Positions 1 to 13,600 of a DNA stretch of 64,000 nt are shown here, piece by piece (the first letter of the stretch is position 1; every line of letters begins with the position of its first letter). The translations under genes were made by a program, and so were the position numbers. Under the pieces are notes generated by a model. It was not told the origin of the DNA. It worked only from the letters and a program-made list of their open reading frames with translations, and did no database searches. Source of the stretch: Protonemura montana (lineage: Eukaryota; Arthropoda; Insecta; Plecoptera; Nemouridae); assembly GCA_947568835.1 (NCBI GenBank), contig OX387607.1, positions 15,923,701-15,987,700 on the forward strand. Reading direction: 5' to 3'.

Positions 1-1392
1 ACTTTTTAAGACAGGTTTTGCAAATATTTTCAAATATTTTCAACAATAATTTGTCATTCTTGTATCCTAGCTTCCACCGGATTGCATTGACAATTGTAGC
101 TCGCATGCATTGCGTGAAAACTCATTTGAAAATTGAACTCAAATTCTTCAAAAGATCATTTAACAACGATGCATCTTAAACAGAAAAAAAACTCATTCAG
201 AAAACTTGAATTTAAACTCTAAGCGATTAATAAATTAAAATCGTACACAATTTCCAGTTGCACCTTGATAATTGATCGATGTCATTTTCTTTGTCGGTGT
301 AATTATAAAAAGCAAGTTTCTTATCCATCTCTCTCTTTAACTCTCTGGGGCATCGCTCTCTTCTTTGGCAAAATTACAATAATAATGTTCACTTTTTACC
401 TCGCTTTATTTCGATTTACCCTTTGCAAACGTGTCATTAAACTCCCTTTCATGAACATTGCTCTGCAGCAAAGACACTATATAGTCAGGTACATCAGCAT
501 TGTCTATGAAGAGCAAGGAATGCCATGGCTAGAACCAATTACCGTCCAATTAGTTTAGTACCCATGAGCATGATTATCAAAACAGGCATTGTTTAAAACA
601 TATACTGTCAATTACCACACACTTTCCGCCATTTTGTTTCGGCACCTAATTAAAAGGCGGTCTCTACCAGTGCATTGTGTTCAATTAGTTTGAAACTAAC
701 CGAGCTGGACGAAGAATTGGTTTTATATTTGAGAGATTTTAAAACAACGGATAATTGTGAATGCCTTTTTAAGCTTTCCATTGATTGTTTTCCTATTTAT
801 TTTATATGTTTCGATCGTGGACAGAACAATGCATTCTAATTGATTAGCTGAAATTGATTGCCGTTTTAAACGCTCTTTTCATAGCAAGCAATTTACTTAT
901 TTTCTTTCCACGTCAATTTATTTCCCTGTTTTTCTTTTAACTTGTCTCTCCAAAGCAAATGAGTGCAATAAATCCAGCAATACCCAATCAAAATCTCTTA
1001 CAATTCATGTACCTACCTATATAGCTATATATTTTAGAAGGTTGAAAACCAAGATGGCTGAAAATGTAATTTTGATTTTTCTTTTGGCGTGGAAAGCTTG
1101 GAAAACTCCTCCCTTCAGCCAACAGAAGTAACGCCTATGCGAAGAGGAAATGAATAACGTGATCAACACGCCAGGCCACTAACTTACGCTATAACTAAGT
1201 ATTAAATTATTCCGTATCAAAATCTGGCATCGGTTGCATGTGGAATTCAACGTCAGTCTGATTCGACCCACGATCAGGATTATAAATATAAGTCAGAATA
1301 AACACAAGAGCAAGAAATAAACTTCTTCACGAAATAACGCACTTTCGTTTAATTGGGATTTATAACGCACTTATAAAGTAAATCCGAGATAG
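1..1392. other. AT-rich non-coding stretch, presumptive ladybird-like intron
   Basis: No coding exon, RNA gene or repeat is recognised here. If the ladybird-like gene continues to the left, as its orientation implies, this is intron sequence. The short open frame near the start has no recognisable motif. Confidence 0.5.
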
Positions 1393-1705
1393 TATCAATT
1401 GGCAAATAAAGTTACACCACAAGCTTGGTTTTCAGACTTCTACCATAAAATAACCACTGCATCAAAAGTTTTTATTAGCAAAGATGAATCAGGGATAGAA
1501 AGTCGATACCATTTTCAGCAAACATTTAGGAAATCTTTGTTCAAATAGCAAATATCAATTGGCAAATAAAGTTAAACCACAAGCTTGGTTTCTAGGCTTC
1601 TACCATAAAATAACCACTGCATTAAAAGTTTCTATAAGCAAAGATGAATCAAAGATAGAAAGTCGATACCATTTTCAGCAAACATTTAGGAAATCTTTAT
1701 TCGCT
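1393..1705. repeat. Imperfect tandem duplication, about 160-bp unit, two copies
   Basis: The segment beginning TATCAATTGGCAAATAAAG at 1393 recurs at 1553, a period of 160 bp, with scattered substitutions and both copies running through the shared AACATTTAGGAAATCTTT. No coding potential is seen. It looks like a simple local duplication rather than a longer satellite. Confidence 0.85.
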
Positions 1706-4031
1706 GCAAGTGAAAACTAACTTCCAAGAGGTTTCTAAAATATAAAACTCCCAAATGTAGCTCATATCGATCTTGATTATCTCCAATCATCAATTGCTCT
1801 AATTCTAATTGCTGGTTCATCTAATGTATACTTTACCAGTAGCGCTCGAGCTACTTCGTCGCCAAATCGTTACCAGTCACAGACTAAGCCTCCATTATTA
1901 GACCATGTTTCAAGATTAGGTTGATTCAAATGTCTCCACAAATGTTCAATAAAGTTAAACCCCGAGGTTATTTATCCCCGGGGTGACAGAGAAGGGGATG
2001 CTGATTTAAAGCATGGACCGCTAAACGTGCAGATGCTTGTAACTGCAGTTCAAAGAAGAGGTCTGCGTTGCAAATAACACTTCTTGGGGACATTGTTTTT
2101 ACAATCCTTTACCAAAACACTCTAAAATATATTTGTTAAAATATGAAAGCTAGAGATTTTAAAGGAAAAATGAGTTTTTTATTCTATCTTGGGTGAATTT
2201 TTAGAAAATAATAAATCTTTCCAAGCTTCGAGAGGTTTCTGGTACCAAAATTTGCGTGTTTTTATCACTCGATAACTAAACGTGATGTTCCCTTTGAAAA
2301 AAAAAAAAATAAAAATGTCTATTTTATTTAATCTAGCTTCAAAAATGATCCATTTTCAGTTTCCCTATACGCGTAACGTCACAACTGTATCTTGGATATC
2401 TCGGCATCAACTCTGGCCATGTGTGAGTCAACACATGGAACACTTCTAGGCTTTCGATTACAATCCATCGCCAGCTCGAGGTGTCCAATAAATTGTCTCT
2501 ACGCTGGTCTAGAGATGGATGGACCACGAGCCGTTAGGAAGCAAGTCACGTGCGCAGGGCAATCATTGCTTGAAGTTAACAAAAAGCACGAGATTAGTTT
2601 GGTTTAGATGTTATACGGACAGAACAGGACGGGACGGGACGGGGAGGTATGCTTCGGATGGCACGAGCTATAGACGACCAGGACAAGGATGCTAACACTG
2701 GACCAACTTTATCTCAATTCAACCACGAATCTTGTCTGGCAATAAACCCTAATTTCGCTCGAGGAATTGTCTGCTGGTATTTACTCTTCGAGGACCGAAA
2801 TCTCGCTCTCCACAAATACGGTGGGCAAAAAAAAAGAAAATCACGCAGATATTTTTGTAGATTCTTTTCTTAGATTTTTGTTCATCTGAGATTTTAAGCA
2901 AATATTTGTAAGCATGTTCGCTGTCTTATGTGATCGATTTGGCTGCGTTGTCGAATCTTTATATGAAACCTGACAAGAATCGAACAAAAACTCCTGATTG
3001 GAACTCGAAATGTTTTTAAATCTCTTCACCTTTTACTTAGCATTATTATTATTATTTTTATTATTACTAAAAACCGCACACGAGTGACTTATTGTCGTAG
3101 AAAATTGAAAATCTTCACTTTTTAGCTATTTTCCTTGCAGTGTACCTTTCCGAATTTTGTTTTCGTCGCTATGACATTTTCACTAAAGATGAGAGACCCT
3201 CTGTGAGTTTGTCTGCGTTTTATGGACACCTGATTTCTTCGCTTACAATTTTTAATTATTCAATGAAAAACGCATCCCGGAAATTTAGGTGGACAAAAGA
3301 CCTGATATTTTGATCCAGAGGACCCGACCTCTAGAACACACTATCGAAGAGCGTTGCTGCTTGAAATTCCATCAACCCACATTCATTAAAAATTAATCGA
3401 CGCAAAGAATTTGACTTCCACAAAAGGTATCATCAAAAAACAGCACAAAAACTTGACCAATTTCATACTTAGCAAAAATAATCCGAAAAATAATATTCGC
3501 ATTAAAAACATCAAAATACCCCAAAGCGTGCAAGCCCCCCACAAAAACAAAATACCCCCCTCACCCCCCTCTACATATTGCAGTCGTTGTAACACCCTAC
3601 GGCTAGTTCATTCACGTTCAACAAAAAATGAATGCAAATTTTCGAGTCGATTCTAGAAATATAATTGTGCGCTTTACAGTGGAGCCTATGTGTGGAATAA
3701 TATAATGCTAGTTAGCCTTATGTCGACGCCCTACGCGGCCTAATGACTGTGCCGTGTCGGCTGCAGGACCCCGTCAAAGGTAGCTCTCCCCCCCCCCCCC
3801 CTCCGCCCCCGCTCGGCCAGAGTTCTCTGCTTCGACTTGAAACGCTGTCTGCTCTGCAACAACACGCGAGCCAGAGCCACGCGAGTCAAAGCTTAATTTC
3901 AGCCTGGAGCACCACTGATAACACCTCGTGGCAGTGGCGGGCGGACATTGGTGGCAAGCGAGTGAAGTCTTATCATTGTATGCCAGAGTTCAATGCGGTT
4001 TTATATACTTAGGCCGGGTTTAACCTAAATT
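1706..4031. other. Non-coding stretch with low-complexity patches
   Basis: Contains a short GGGAC-type run near 2620-2646, a TTA-rich run near 3038-3066 and a 14-base C tract at 3788-3801. Open frames here are short, overlap on both strands and show no recognisable domain. Presumptive intron of the ladybird-like gene. Confidence 0.5.
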
Positions 4032-4307
4032 TTCAACTATAAGTTGGGTCTCTAGCTCATAGAAACATCTGAATTTCACTGTATGTGATTGGAAGTCGTC
4101 ATGGCAACATTTTCAACAAAATGTTCAACTATAAGTTGGATCTCTAGCTCACAGAAACATCTGAATTTCACTGCATGTGATTGGAAGTCGTCATGGCAAC
4201 AGTTTCAACAAAATGTTCAACTATAAGTTGGATCTCTAGCTCACAGAAACATCTGAATTTCACTGCATGTGATTGGAAGTCGTCATGACAATAGTTTCTA
4301 CTAACAC
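4032..4307. repeat. 92-bp tandem repeat, three copies
   Basis: Units start at 4032, 4124 and 4216 with TTCAACTATAAGTTGG and share the block CATCTGAATTTCACTG. Copies two and three are closest to each other. The first two contain GTCGTCATGGCAAC (4095-4108 and 4187-4200), which fits the degenerate RFX X-box consensus; the third copy is mutated there. Function is unknown. Confidence 0.9.
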
Positions 4308-7300
4308 TTCAACTAGAAGGCGAGATTTTGGTAAAACCGAACCTGTATGACGGGTTGGTTTTCGTGTTATCTTGAGATTTATTTAATAGAGAAATGATAA
4401 AATAGTATATTAACAAATAACGATTAAAAATGACTGATATAATATAGATTTTATGAATTTTATATGCAGCAAATGATAAAATTGCATTAGGAAATGTACC
4501 CTAAAAAGTATTGGCTAAGTCTAGTTCTTGGTTAGAGTTCCTGAACAAAGACAACAGTTTGATAGGCGTTTTCTTGACATTGGATATTAGAAGAATATGT
4601 AGGTTAAATTGTATTTTTAAATTTGCTCGATATTTTCTGGGGGTTGATTGCTTTGCCCGCACGCTCTACGTGCCACTGGTAAAAGCAAATGTGTAGAAAG
4701 ACTATACGCGCACAATATCGATCCTGTCATTTCATTTTATACTCGGAATAATGTAATGAATTTATCGTTATGTCCCACACAACATTTCGGTGGACACATT
4801 GTTACGGCAATTTTTTTATATTTTTTAAAGTGAATTATCGTGTAGGTAATTGTAATAATTGTTATGATGTTGTAATTACAAAATTTAATACACGTTCAGA
4901 CTGCAATTATATTTTGAAATGGATGCTCATTTTATAAAGTACGTGGTGGGCATAGTGGATAATGACTCGTATTATCATACCTCCCGTCGGCCGGTCGCAT
5001 TCTCAATCAAAAGTACACCGAGATGGGAATATTTAATTGCAGTTAAGAGGATTAACACCCCGAAGGCGTGGTCGGGGTGTACGAAGGGTTGGTGGGACAC
5101 GACTGGGACTGGATATTAAGCATAATTAGGTTAGCATGAAGAGTGTGATGGGACAGGGAGCTCGAGAGCTGTTTGATAGATTGCCAAAATGGGGCAAGTT
5201 GTGGCAGGTGATTTTATAAAACAGGTGCCCCATGCACTGCTAGTTCCATGCACTAAGATGTAAGAAATCGTGTCAATTTTAGACCATTTTAATGCAAAAC
5301 CTTTTTTTTTATGTAAATGGTTGGCTTATTGTCGTCAATATTTTAGGTTTAAAGTATTTTCGCTCAAAAGGTTTGCCAATAAAGCCCCGACCAAACACAC
5401 AAGCGACAATGTTTACCAATTCACTATTATATTCAAACTGATATCTCTTCATTTCAATGTTGATTGTCGGATGTTGTAAGTAAAACGCGACTTGCGCTGG
5501 TCAAATGTACTAGCTCTTTATCGATTCTATAAGCCTGCAAATAACACCAGGTGTCGTAGTGGGTGATCCCCCCCGGCCCCCACCTGCCCCACCCCCACGG
5601 CGGCCGGGCGCTCCAAACAAACACACGAATTGAAAATGTCCATCATTTTATCACTCAACTTATCTAAGTTTTGATAGGTCGCCTACACCTTTTTCTGATT
5701 GCTTTGATAATTAATTAGAGAGACTTTGAAGAAGAAGTGTTCGCATGTTTAATCGGTGGGGAGAGTTATTTTTAGGCGTTCATGTTTTTGTGACTGGCCA
5801 TTGGGCCAATACAAGACAACGGGAAGACGTTTTGTATTTGTAATTTCGATGAAATTCGTCGCTGTCTGCAGCGACTAATGATTGTTATAAGATTAACCAT
5901 TTTATAAACATTTCTTGAAATTAATAAGAACTATCTTTTCATCGAGATACATATTTTGTATGCATTTTATGGCATTACCGATTGAAACTTGATTTTATAA
6001 ATGCATTATTAGATTTTATTAGATCACAGATAGGGCTACATGAATAAATAAGTCGTCATACATACTAAATAGGCATAATTTCAAAGTGTTGGAGAAATGG
6101 CGGTGGGTATAAAGCATGATGAAAATGAGTTGAAGTTAAAGAGAGAGCCATAGCGTGACGTGTAAATAGAGTGTATTGAGTGGTGAATAGCGTGAGCTGG
6201 ATCGACTAGTTGCACGTCATTGTATAGGCTGTGAATACCTTCATGCGAATTATTACCTAGAGCTGGACAAATGTCAGTAACATACATTTCTTTCCACGCA
6301 TTATTGTCCATATCAAGCAGAAATATACCAAGAATCTTTTAAAGGATTGATTGATTTCAAGTTGTTTGATTTGTGAGTGGTTTTGGCTTTTTAGGTGCTT
6401 AAAAAATATCTCAGGACCTAGTTGTGTCCTAAGTCATGTTTTAAGTTCAGCTGGTAAGTATATTTCTTATTTTTAATGGCAAATCTCTCCAAAAAAATGC
6501 TAATCTAACGGAATGGCCACCGTATTTCCTGTCTTGACTATAAAAACTTTTTTTTTGTTACGAAATTAACTAGCTTCTGATTTTAATTCCAAATTCGGTC
6601 ATTAGATATGATTGGTTATTGATCATTTCTGGTCGAGATGATCTTGATAAACAGTTGATTGAATTCCATCTGGCAAGTGCCGAAGATTGGGATGACTAAT
6701 TTTACAAGGTACCCCATCGAGTGTAATGCTACAGTAGTAATATGCAGTATTACCGATTACCGATTTGTTATGCAGTAGCCAAGCCAAGTATATCCTAGCT
6801 TTTATGCCAGTCAAGTCCTAATGCCAGGATATTTATAGTTTTTTTTCCAAAGTTTTGAACGCTGGTCTCGGATGAGCACAGGGTGGCGGTCAAATAAATT
6901 ACAGGCAAGTGAAGCTCTTTAAAGCCAAAGACATTTTGGTGCCCGGGGCTCGAGGGCGACGGTGGAAACAAATTTGAATCGCAGTGTTTTTTGTTTTGGT
7001 ACAATTTCTAAACTGTACTCATGGGTTTTTTGGCGCTATTATAGTTAAAATGTAGACGAATTACTGAATTATTGAGACATGCCATATGTGTAATTGTATA
7101 ATTTTAATTAATATCTTATTCTACCTTGTTATGTGTTTCACTATGACGTGATTGAGATATGCATGTATTATAAATGGAGTAATTATATAATCGCTTGGTT
7201 ATAATACTTATATGTATGGTTAACTAGCTTTTAAAGTGTAACTGGTATCTGCCCCATGGCCAGTACATTTCAAAGTACAGTTAAACACGGTGCTGTTTTT

Positions 7301-7974
7301 ATCACACATGGACATGAAATGATTTTCTTGTTCACCTGTAATTTTGTCTATTCCTGGAAATACGAACAAGGGACCCAAAAAAATTGACTTGGGGACTTGA
7401 TTTTATCGGAATTGATTTTTAAAATAATTACCATGCATAACAATTATTTGTAATAAATAAGTACCAATGGCTTATTTGGGACCTATATACAAATGTAGGT
7501 ATCTACCAATGCTGGGCCTAAAAATGTTTTACCGTAAAAGAAATTCAAGGTATGAAACAAATAAACAAGCTATTTATTTTATTTCCCATTGTCATTTTCA
7601 AAAAATTCTTCGCAATATCATGCGGTTTTCCATATACCTCGTTTCCATTATAATAAATATCTTCCAATCATTATTTCAAATTGATTTCCCAGTCTTTTTG
7701 CTCTGCCCGGGATACGAGTTATGAAATGATTTCTTATCAACGGCGTAGAATTCAGTAGCCGGCTTTCGTTGGTCGCCGTCCATCACGTTTTCAACTTAGA
7801 TCTTATAGACATGTGATTATTGCTATGGAAAATATGAGATCCAGACCGCAAATGGCCGTCAGTTCTGTGGGAACATTTCCAATGATTTTATTCCAACGCA
7901 TTGTTTTTTTTGTATCGTGTTTTATTCTGAATGTAATCAGAAAGCCATAGTTGATCGGAACTTCGTCTCCTGTA
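4308..7974. other. AT-rich non-coding stretch
   Basis: Nothing recognisable was seen: only short overlapping open frames and no structured RNA. A GC-rich patch with C runs lies near 5566-5610. Presumptive intron of the ladybird-like gene. Confidence 0.45.
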
Positions 7975-8018
7975 AGACCACGGTGAGACCACGGTGAGAC
8001 CACGGTGGGACCTCGGTG
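7975..8018. repeat. 11-bp tandem repeat, about four copies
   Basis: AGACCACGGTG is repeated three times, followed by a diverged fourth unit GGACCTCGGTG. Confidence 0.8.
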
Positions 8019-11000
8019 CCGGGACCCATGGGTAATGTACGTTGATCGTGTTCGCCTTGTACCCCATTTACACTGCCGGACGTAAAACTAATGCTAACCA
8101 TATCTCGTAACAAACGGTCAAATTGTTTGCGGTGTTCGCCATTGGAGCAAAAATCGCAGCAAGAACAAAAAATGTCGATAGAAAATGTGACCACAGGAAC
8201 CTTGTTTAGTCCGATGAAATTTTAATAGAAATTTATGGTTTATGACATCATTTCTGAGAGTGGTTTGTGTCGGTGTGTCATGAGCGAGCTCACAATATCT
8301 TTCCTAAAGCCAGGTTGTGTTGCCAGTGAAAAAAAGGCCAATATCTACAAATATAAGCCCAAAATTTTCAACCGAAACACCAAAAAATGTAAATCCAAGC
8401 AAGACTTTACAACACCAAAAAGAAACATAAAAAGAAAACTCTAAAAACACGGGCGTTAAGTCTTAAAATTCGCGCTAGCACCTTGCACATTTCCGCGATC
8501 GCTGCGCATAAATTTGCCCGGCCGCCGTCACGTCATTCCCCGGCATAGCGATCGCACCTTTGCCCGTGCTCCGACCGCACCACACAGCAATAATAATATT
8601 ATAACCTACTCGCTTTAATAGAAAAAGGTAGCAAGCCATCAGACAACTGCAATAAAGGATGAAGTTATTATACAAAAGGTGAGATGGGAAGACTACCTCT
8701 CCTCCACCCAGCTCCACGAGGCTAGTCAGAGCCGAACGCGGCAGACTCACAAACACCGAGTCTTTACATGTTCTTCTCTCCAATTAGGATACATTGCCGG
8801 TGCCCGAGGGTGTCCACAGGCGGCTTGCCTTTGATGTAGCTAAGATGTATCCCCCTGTACCCCTCGACTTCTCACGTCGGCTTGCCCCTGTTCCTCACAC
8901 TACCACATAGGTATAACGCGATCGTGCCGTCCTCTCATACCTCCCATGCTGCTAGCCGGAGAGGAACACTGTGTTATCCGAAGGTACAACTCAGAAGAGA
9001 TCAAACTATTTTGCAGTCTAGCGTGGATTATTTAAATTAAAGTCGCTTCGGTCGCGGTTCATTAATCAATTATTCCTTTTTCTTAAGTTGTTCCTGCGTG
9101 GAGAGGTAGAAATATGCACCGATTTCCAGTTATACCTGTGACCGTGGTTAAATTGGGGTGCGATTAAAATCAGGCCAGATTCAATTTCGGTTGAAATTGA
9201 CGACAAAATTGAAATTATCTAGAGAATCACATGCAGTATTTCCTGTAACGTGAATCTATTTAAAAACAACGTGCATTTATAGCAAATAATTCACTCGATT
9301 TAACAGCATGTATTCTATGCTCTATAACATTTATTATACGGGTAAACAGAAATGAGAATGATAATCTCTATTATTGTCGTCAATTATGTTCAACGCATGA
9401 ACTCTGAAAGTACTGACGCTAATAAAATGTGGTACATGCATTTAATTTCGCCATTAAATGCCATTTAAAAGGATGATTCGAGAAGTTGTTCTTTAAGTCG
9501 TTTGCAATATGTTTGCCGGCTTGGTATCTGACTGCATCGATGTCATGTGGAGGGATTTACAACCACCTTCATCACCCAGGGATACATCTCGCACGATCTC
9601 GTGTAAACTGTTAAATAGTTGCAATAACTTGTTAATTATTTACCAATCTGACACGTTATAGTTTTAGCTTCATCTCTAATAACAATGATTCAAACTTTAT
9701 ACCTGGCATAATTTTATAATTTCATTATATCCTTTCGACTTGATTGATTTTTATGACTTTTCACGGTATATCTTTCTCGCTCCGATGTAACTTTGTGGCT
9801 ACCTGGTCAGGTTAAACTTAAAACTATTGTACAGTACTCCCAACTTCATTCAAAGGTAATCAAAGAAGTCCGATGTCCATCTTTTCGGTCCATGAAAAAA
9901 CAATCTGCATTAGGTTCGAATCGAGCGGTAAAAAATGTGATGTGTTGTTTGCTACTACTTTAAAGCGAGATCAAAGACGCCGCTCGCTTTGAAAGGCGCA
10001 ATAAATACCGCGGAGAACGAGAATCATCCCCTAAATGAATTTTGACATCGTGTTTCTTAAAGTGGCTGTTAGCATTCAGTTTAACAGAGAGAAAAAAAAA
10101 TCACTTTAAGATGCGGTCAATTTTTCGAAGCCTCGCGGGCATTTAATTAGTAGAAATTATCAAATTTCATCGACTACATTTTGATGTAGGTATTATTTAA
10201 ATTAGATTGTTGCACCTTAAATTGTATTTATAGAATAAAATAAGCTTCAGTTTTAGTTTCTACATTGAAATAACTCTAATGATATGAAAATTGGGTGCTA
10301 TTATAACATAGTTAAGAAGCACCAGCATTTGAAAACATGCAGGTATGCATGGATATTTCAAACAGCCCATGTGCATATCATAGTCGGCCAGCTCTTTGTG
10401 TCAGTTCATATCAATGTTTGCTATGCTTCTTGCATTTCACATAAAGTGGATGCATTTTAACAACTTGCAGCCATCAACGCAAGGCAATTCACGGCCACTC
10501 ACAGCGATATCACAGCCAAGTGTCTCGTCTCACGTTTCCTACGCCTGAAATCGATCTGATCTTGTAATGAGTTTGTAACGTCTTGTAATTACCGGGGGCA
10601 AACGATGAACCACTAGCTGACCCCTCGTATAACGAGGCTCCTGCCGAGGTCCTGTCTGCGTGGGATATGCGTTGTAACTGGCGCCGACTTTCACAGGTTC
10701 ATTACCAAGTGCATGACAAAGTGCATCGAGTGCAATTATATATCTTGTGATAGATCGCTGAGATGCGAAGTGCATGGACCACTCTTTAACTTAGTTGGAG
10801 ACTCAATAAAATCTCTCTTGTGTCCTATCTGGAATAGGCACGATTCACAAAAGGCGTGATCGTGTCGTTTTGTGTTTTGAAATATCAGCTCGCCAAGGAT
10901 TGGCAAGCATTGTCAACAAGTAAAAAGTGGGTTTTATTTTAAAAAAAAATACTGTAATTTTTCAAAGTTTTTGCGATGCAAAGAGGTATTTATCGTTGTC

Positions 11001-11384
11001 AAGATATGGTTTTGGATTGGCAATTGGCCACATGGAAATCATATCGAGGGCTTCCTGTCCATACTCTGCAGCAAACGCTATACCCTCAACCCTATACGTG
11101 ATATTTTCTAGTTGCTAAATCTACCAGAGTGTTAACCTACCACTGACTTATCCAACAATGGATTTTTCACGATAAACCCTAATATAACGATGGGTAACCC
11201 ATCAAATTCCGAAGCAATTCTCATGACAAGAATGGTCACGGTTTTAGAAACCCGTTGCCGATTGTGATTGTTTTAGACTCATTGTTGCGGCGCTTTTGTT
11301 TCAAAAGGGTTAACGTAGATCCCAAAGCGCAAGTTTCGATTCGGTTCACAAGAGCAACATACTAAACTGCCAGAATCAACTCAC
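8019..11384. other. Presumptive first intron of the ladybird-like gene
   Basis: Immediately downstream (minus strand) of the splice donor at 11384. I looked for the reverse complement of a WFQNRRAK-type homeodomain signature from 1 to 11384 and did not find one, so the homeobox exon is probably outside the window. Nothing else is recognised. Confidence 0.45.
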
Positions 11385-12345
11385 CAGCAACAGCTTCGCC
11401 ATTGAGTTCGTCAAACGTCTTGCTTGTCATCTGGAAGAGAGCATCGAGTGGCGACGTATTGGCCCCTTTGACGCCGACCGCCGCCCCCGCATTTTTTCCC
11501 GTCGCGCCCGTCCTAGCAGGCTGATGTCCCGCCAATCTTCGGACCTGATGGGCATGTCTCAGTGCCGAACTGGTCGTGGGTCCACTCGTCGTCCAATTGC
11601 TGATGTCAGGGCTGGTGCAACAATCACTCGAAGCAATGCTGCCGCCGGTACTCGACCGACCGCTACTCGAGCTCAGCGTTTCGCTGGTGTAGCAAAAGTC
11701 TGCAGATTTCGGCCGGTTTCTGTGGTGGTATCTGTGCATCGAGTTCTGCACATTGTTGGGGGTCGTGCCCAGGTCCCAGGGCCGGACTATCCGCGTCTGG
11801 GACGCGTTCGGTTCACTGGTCGCACGTTCCGAAACACTCCTGTCCGGCCTGTGGTTCAATATGTCCAAAATAGAGAAACTTTTCACACCGGTTTGATTAG
11901 AATTGAACACAGTGGGCTCGACCACGGGCTGTTTTTGTACGATTTTTATATTTTGCTGTTTGACAGCTAGTTCTTTGTTGATTTGCATCATTTTTAATTT
12001 TTTTAACGGTTTGAAATAATCGTCACCCTCGAATGTTCGTGAGTCTTCGATGTCACTAGTGTCTACTCTCATACGGTCCCGGGTTTGACTGAACGGGGAC
12101 GACGAACGACTCGGGAAATTCTCGCGAAGTGGACTGAAATGTTTCTCGTTGGGATTGGACAACGCAGGCGACGGGCACCCAACGCTGATGTCGTCGTCTG
12201 ATGATTCGCGGTCGCCGGTCATCGAGTTCGGGGAGGACATCGGCGGGCTGTTGTCGTGATGAGTCAGAGATTCCTTGTGGTGACCACTCGACTTAACGCC
12301 GGCTTGCACCACTTCGGCACCCTCCATGATAAGGGTGCTACACAT
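11385..12345 (-). CDS. Ladybird/Lbx-like homeobox protein, 5' coding exon (partial)
   Basis: First coding exon of a probable ladybird-type NK-class homeodomain transcription factor, which in animals acts in the nucleus in muscle, heart and neural patterning. The exon gives 320 codons plus one base from the chosen ATG and ends at a good donor (GTGAGT, minus strand from 11384), phase 1. Two landmarks support the family. An eh1-type Groucho-binding motif FSILDIL at residues 157-163 matches the FSIEDIL/FSIADIL motif of Lbx/ladybird proteins. The segment SPLDALFQMTSKTF at 298-311 resembles the SPLCALEELASKTF segment that precedes the homeodomain in vertebrate Lbx. Between them are serine-rich and acidic stretches (for example ESSDDDIS). 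A second ATG six codons in (12327) is also possible. The open frame extends upstream to 12468 only through a GTG. No homeodomain is encoded here, so another NK-class gene with an eh1 motif remains possible. Confidence 0.7.
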
Positions 12346-13600
12346 CCCACATCCGAGCGATTGTGGAAAGCTCGAGTTTCTTCCCTTTAAGCCTTTCGTA
12401 AAAAGAGCCACAGCACTTTTGTAAACCGAATGCCAAAATCGCACGTACTTACTGAAAGTAATTAGCACACTAACACGTCAATTGTTCGACGTTAACGTCA
12501 AAAACTCACTAGAAAGTTGTACGCTTCGTGCAGGTAATGAGCTAAGTAATTTGTCACTCGACACTAAGTACGCGTGGCAGACACAAACGTGGTTTCTAAA
12601 CGCACAATCTGAATCAAGTGTCACAGCAGCACACGCGAATAACACGGGACACTGATCGGTGTGGTCCTCAGGAGCCGCCACCGAGATGAGTCGTTAGCCG
12701 GGATGCGTCGCCGAAAGTGCGATCTAACAAGACGAGTTGATTCCGATTTCGACTTCCGTTTCACCATGACCAATCAGAGACGAGGATTTTCGGCGCACCT
12801 CTTGGAGGGGATGATCGTCCGACAGATATTAGGCCGACACGGAAAGTGCGACCGTTTTCATCCCCTAAATAACACACACGGATTCACTAACGGGTTTCGA
12901 AGTTTGATTTAAATGCGAGTAGCGATTTGTTGGTGTAGTAGAGTCGTGTACACTGGCGAGCTGGTGGAGACGGGAGTCTGTAAGACAAGCTAGCTAGGCT
13001 GCAAGCTGGTTACTATTGCTGGTGCTGATCAACGGTGTGGCCAGCTCTTCGATCCCCTCCCAAGCCGATAGCTGGGAGCCTGTCGTAGCTCCGCCTGCCA
13101 CTTAGCAATGCTGACACCTCGTTGGCTCCGTCGACTGGTCGAAAACACTCCCATGCCGCTTGATCTTCGCCGACAAAACACCAATCCTGCTCGTCATACA
13201 AACTAAATGAGGCGTCAACATTGCCATTTGCTGGCGTCATTCGATAGTCGTGCTGATAACAGCGCGCGGTTTTATCTGTGGAAAATTGCGATGGAGAGCT
13301 CGTCAAGAAAAAGTGTTTTTTTTGGTAGCTTTGAGTGTTTTTTGTGTTTTTTTTTTGTCTTTCTCTGGGCAATACGTAGAGCCGGGTTCGATGTCGCGGC
13401 AATGTTTCCAATCGAGTGAACACCGCTTGGTTGCTAATTGCACCAATCTCCTCTCCTTTGCGACTTGCCGCCATTCTCTTGTCCTCTTCTATCGCCAACA
13501 ATTCGATGAAAAGGAAAAGACAAAACGTACCAACCCCTTGACTCTCGAGACCCCTTTTCGTTTCTCAAACCATTGTAACTCGATTATCTTCTAAATAAAA
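12346..13600 (-). promoter_or_regulatory. 5' UTR and promoter-proximal flank of the ladybird-like gene
   Basis: GC- and CpG-richer than the surrounding DNA and directly upstream (minus strand) of the first coding exon. A TATA-like ATTTAAAT lies at about 12908-12915, but no transcription start can be fixed. A 162-residue open frame at 13013-13501 (minus) has no recognisable domain and overlaps open frames on the other strand, so it is not called as a gene. Confidence 0.4.

Noticed and set aside
11524-11970. 148-codon plus-strand frame
   Set aside because: Antisense shadow of the ladybird-like exon.
13013-13501. 162-codon minus frame upstream of the ladybird-like exon
   Set aside because: No recognisable domain, low-complexity lysine run, and overlapping plus frames; treated as 5' flank.
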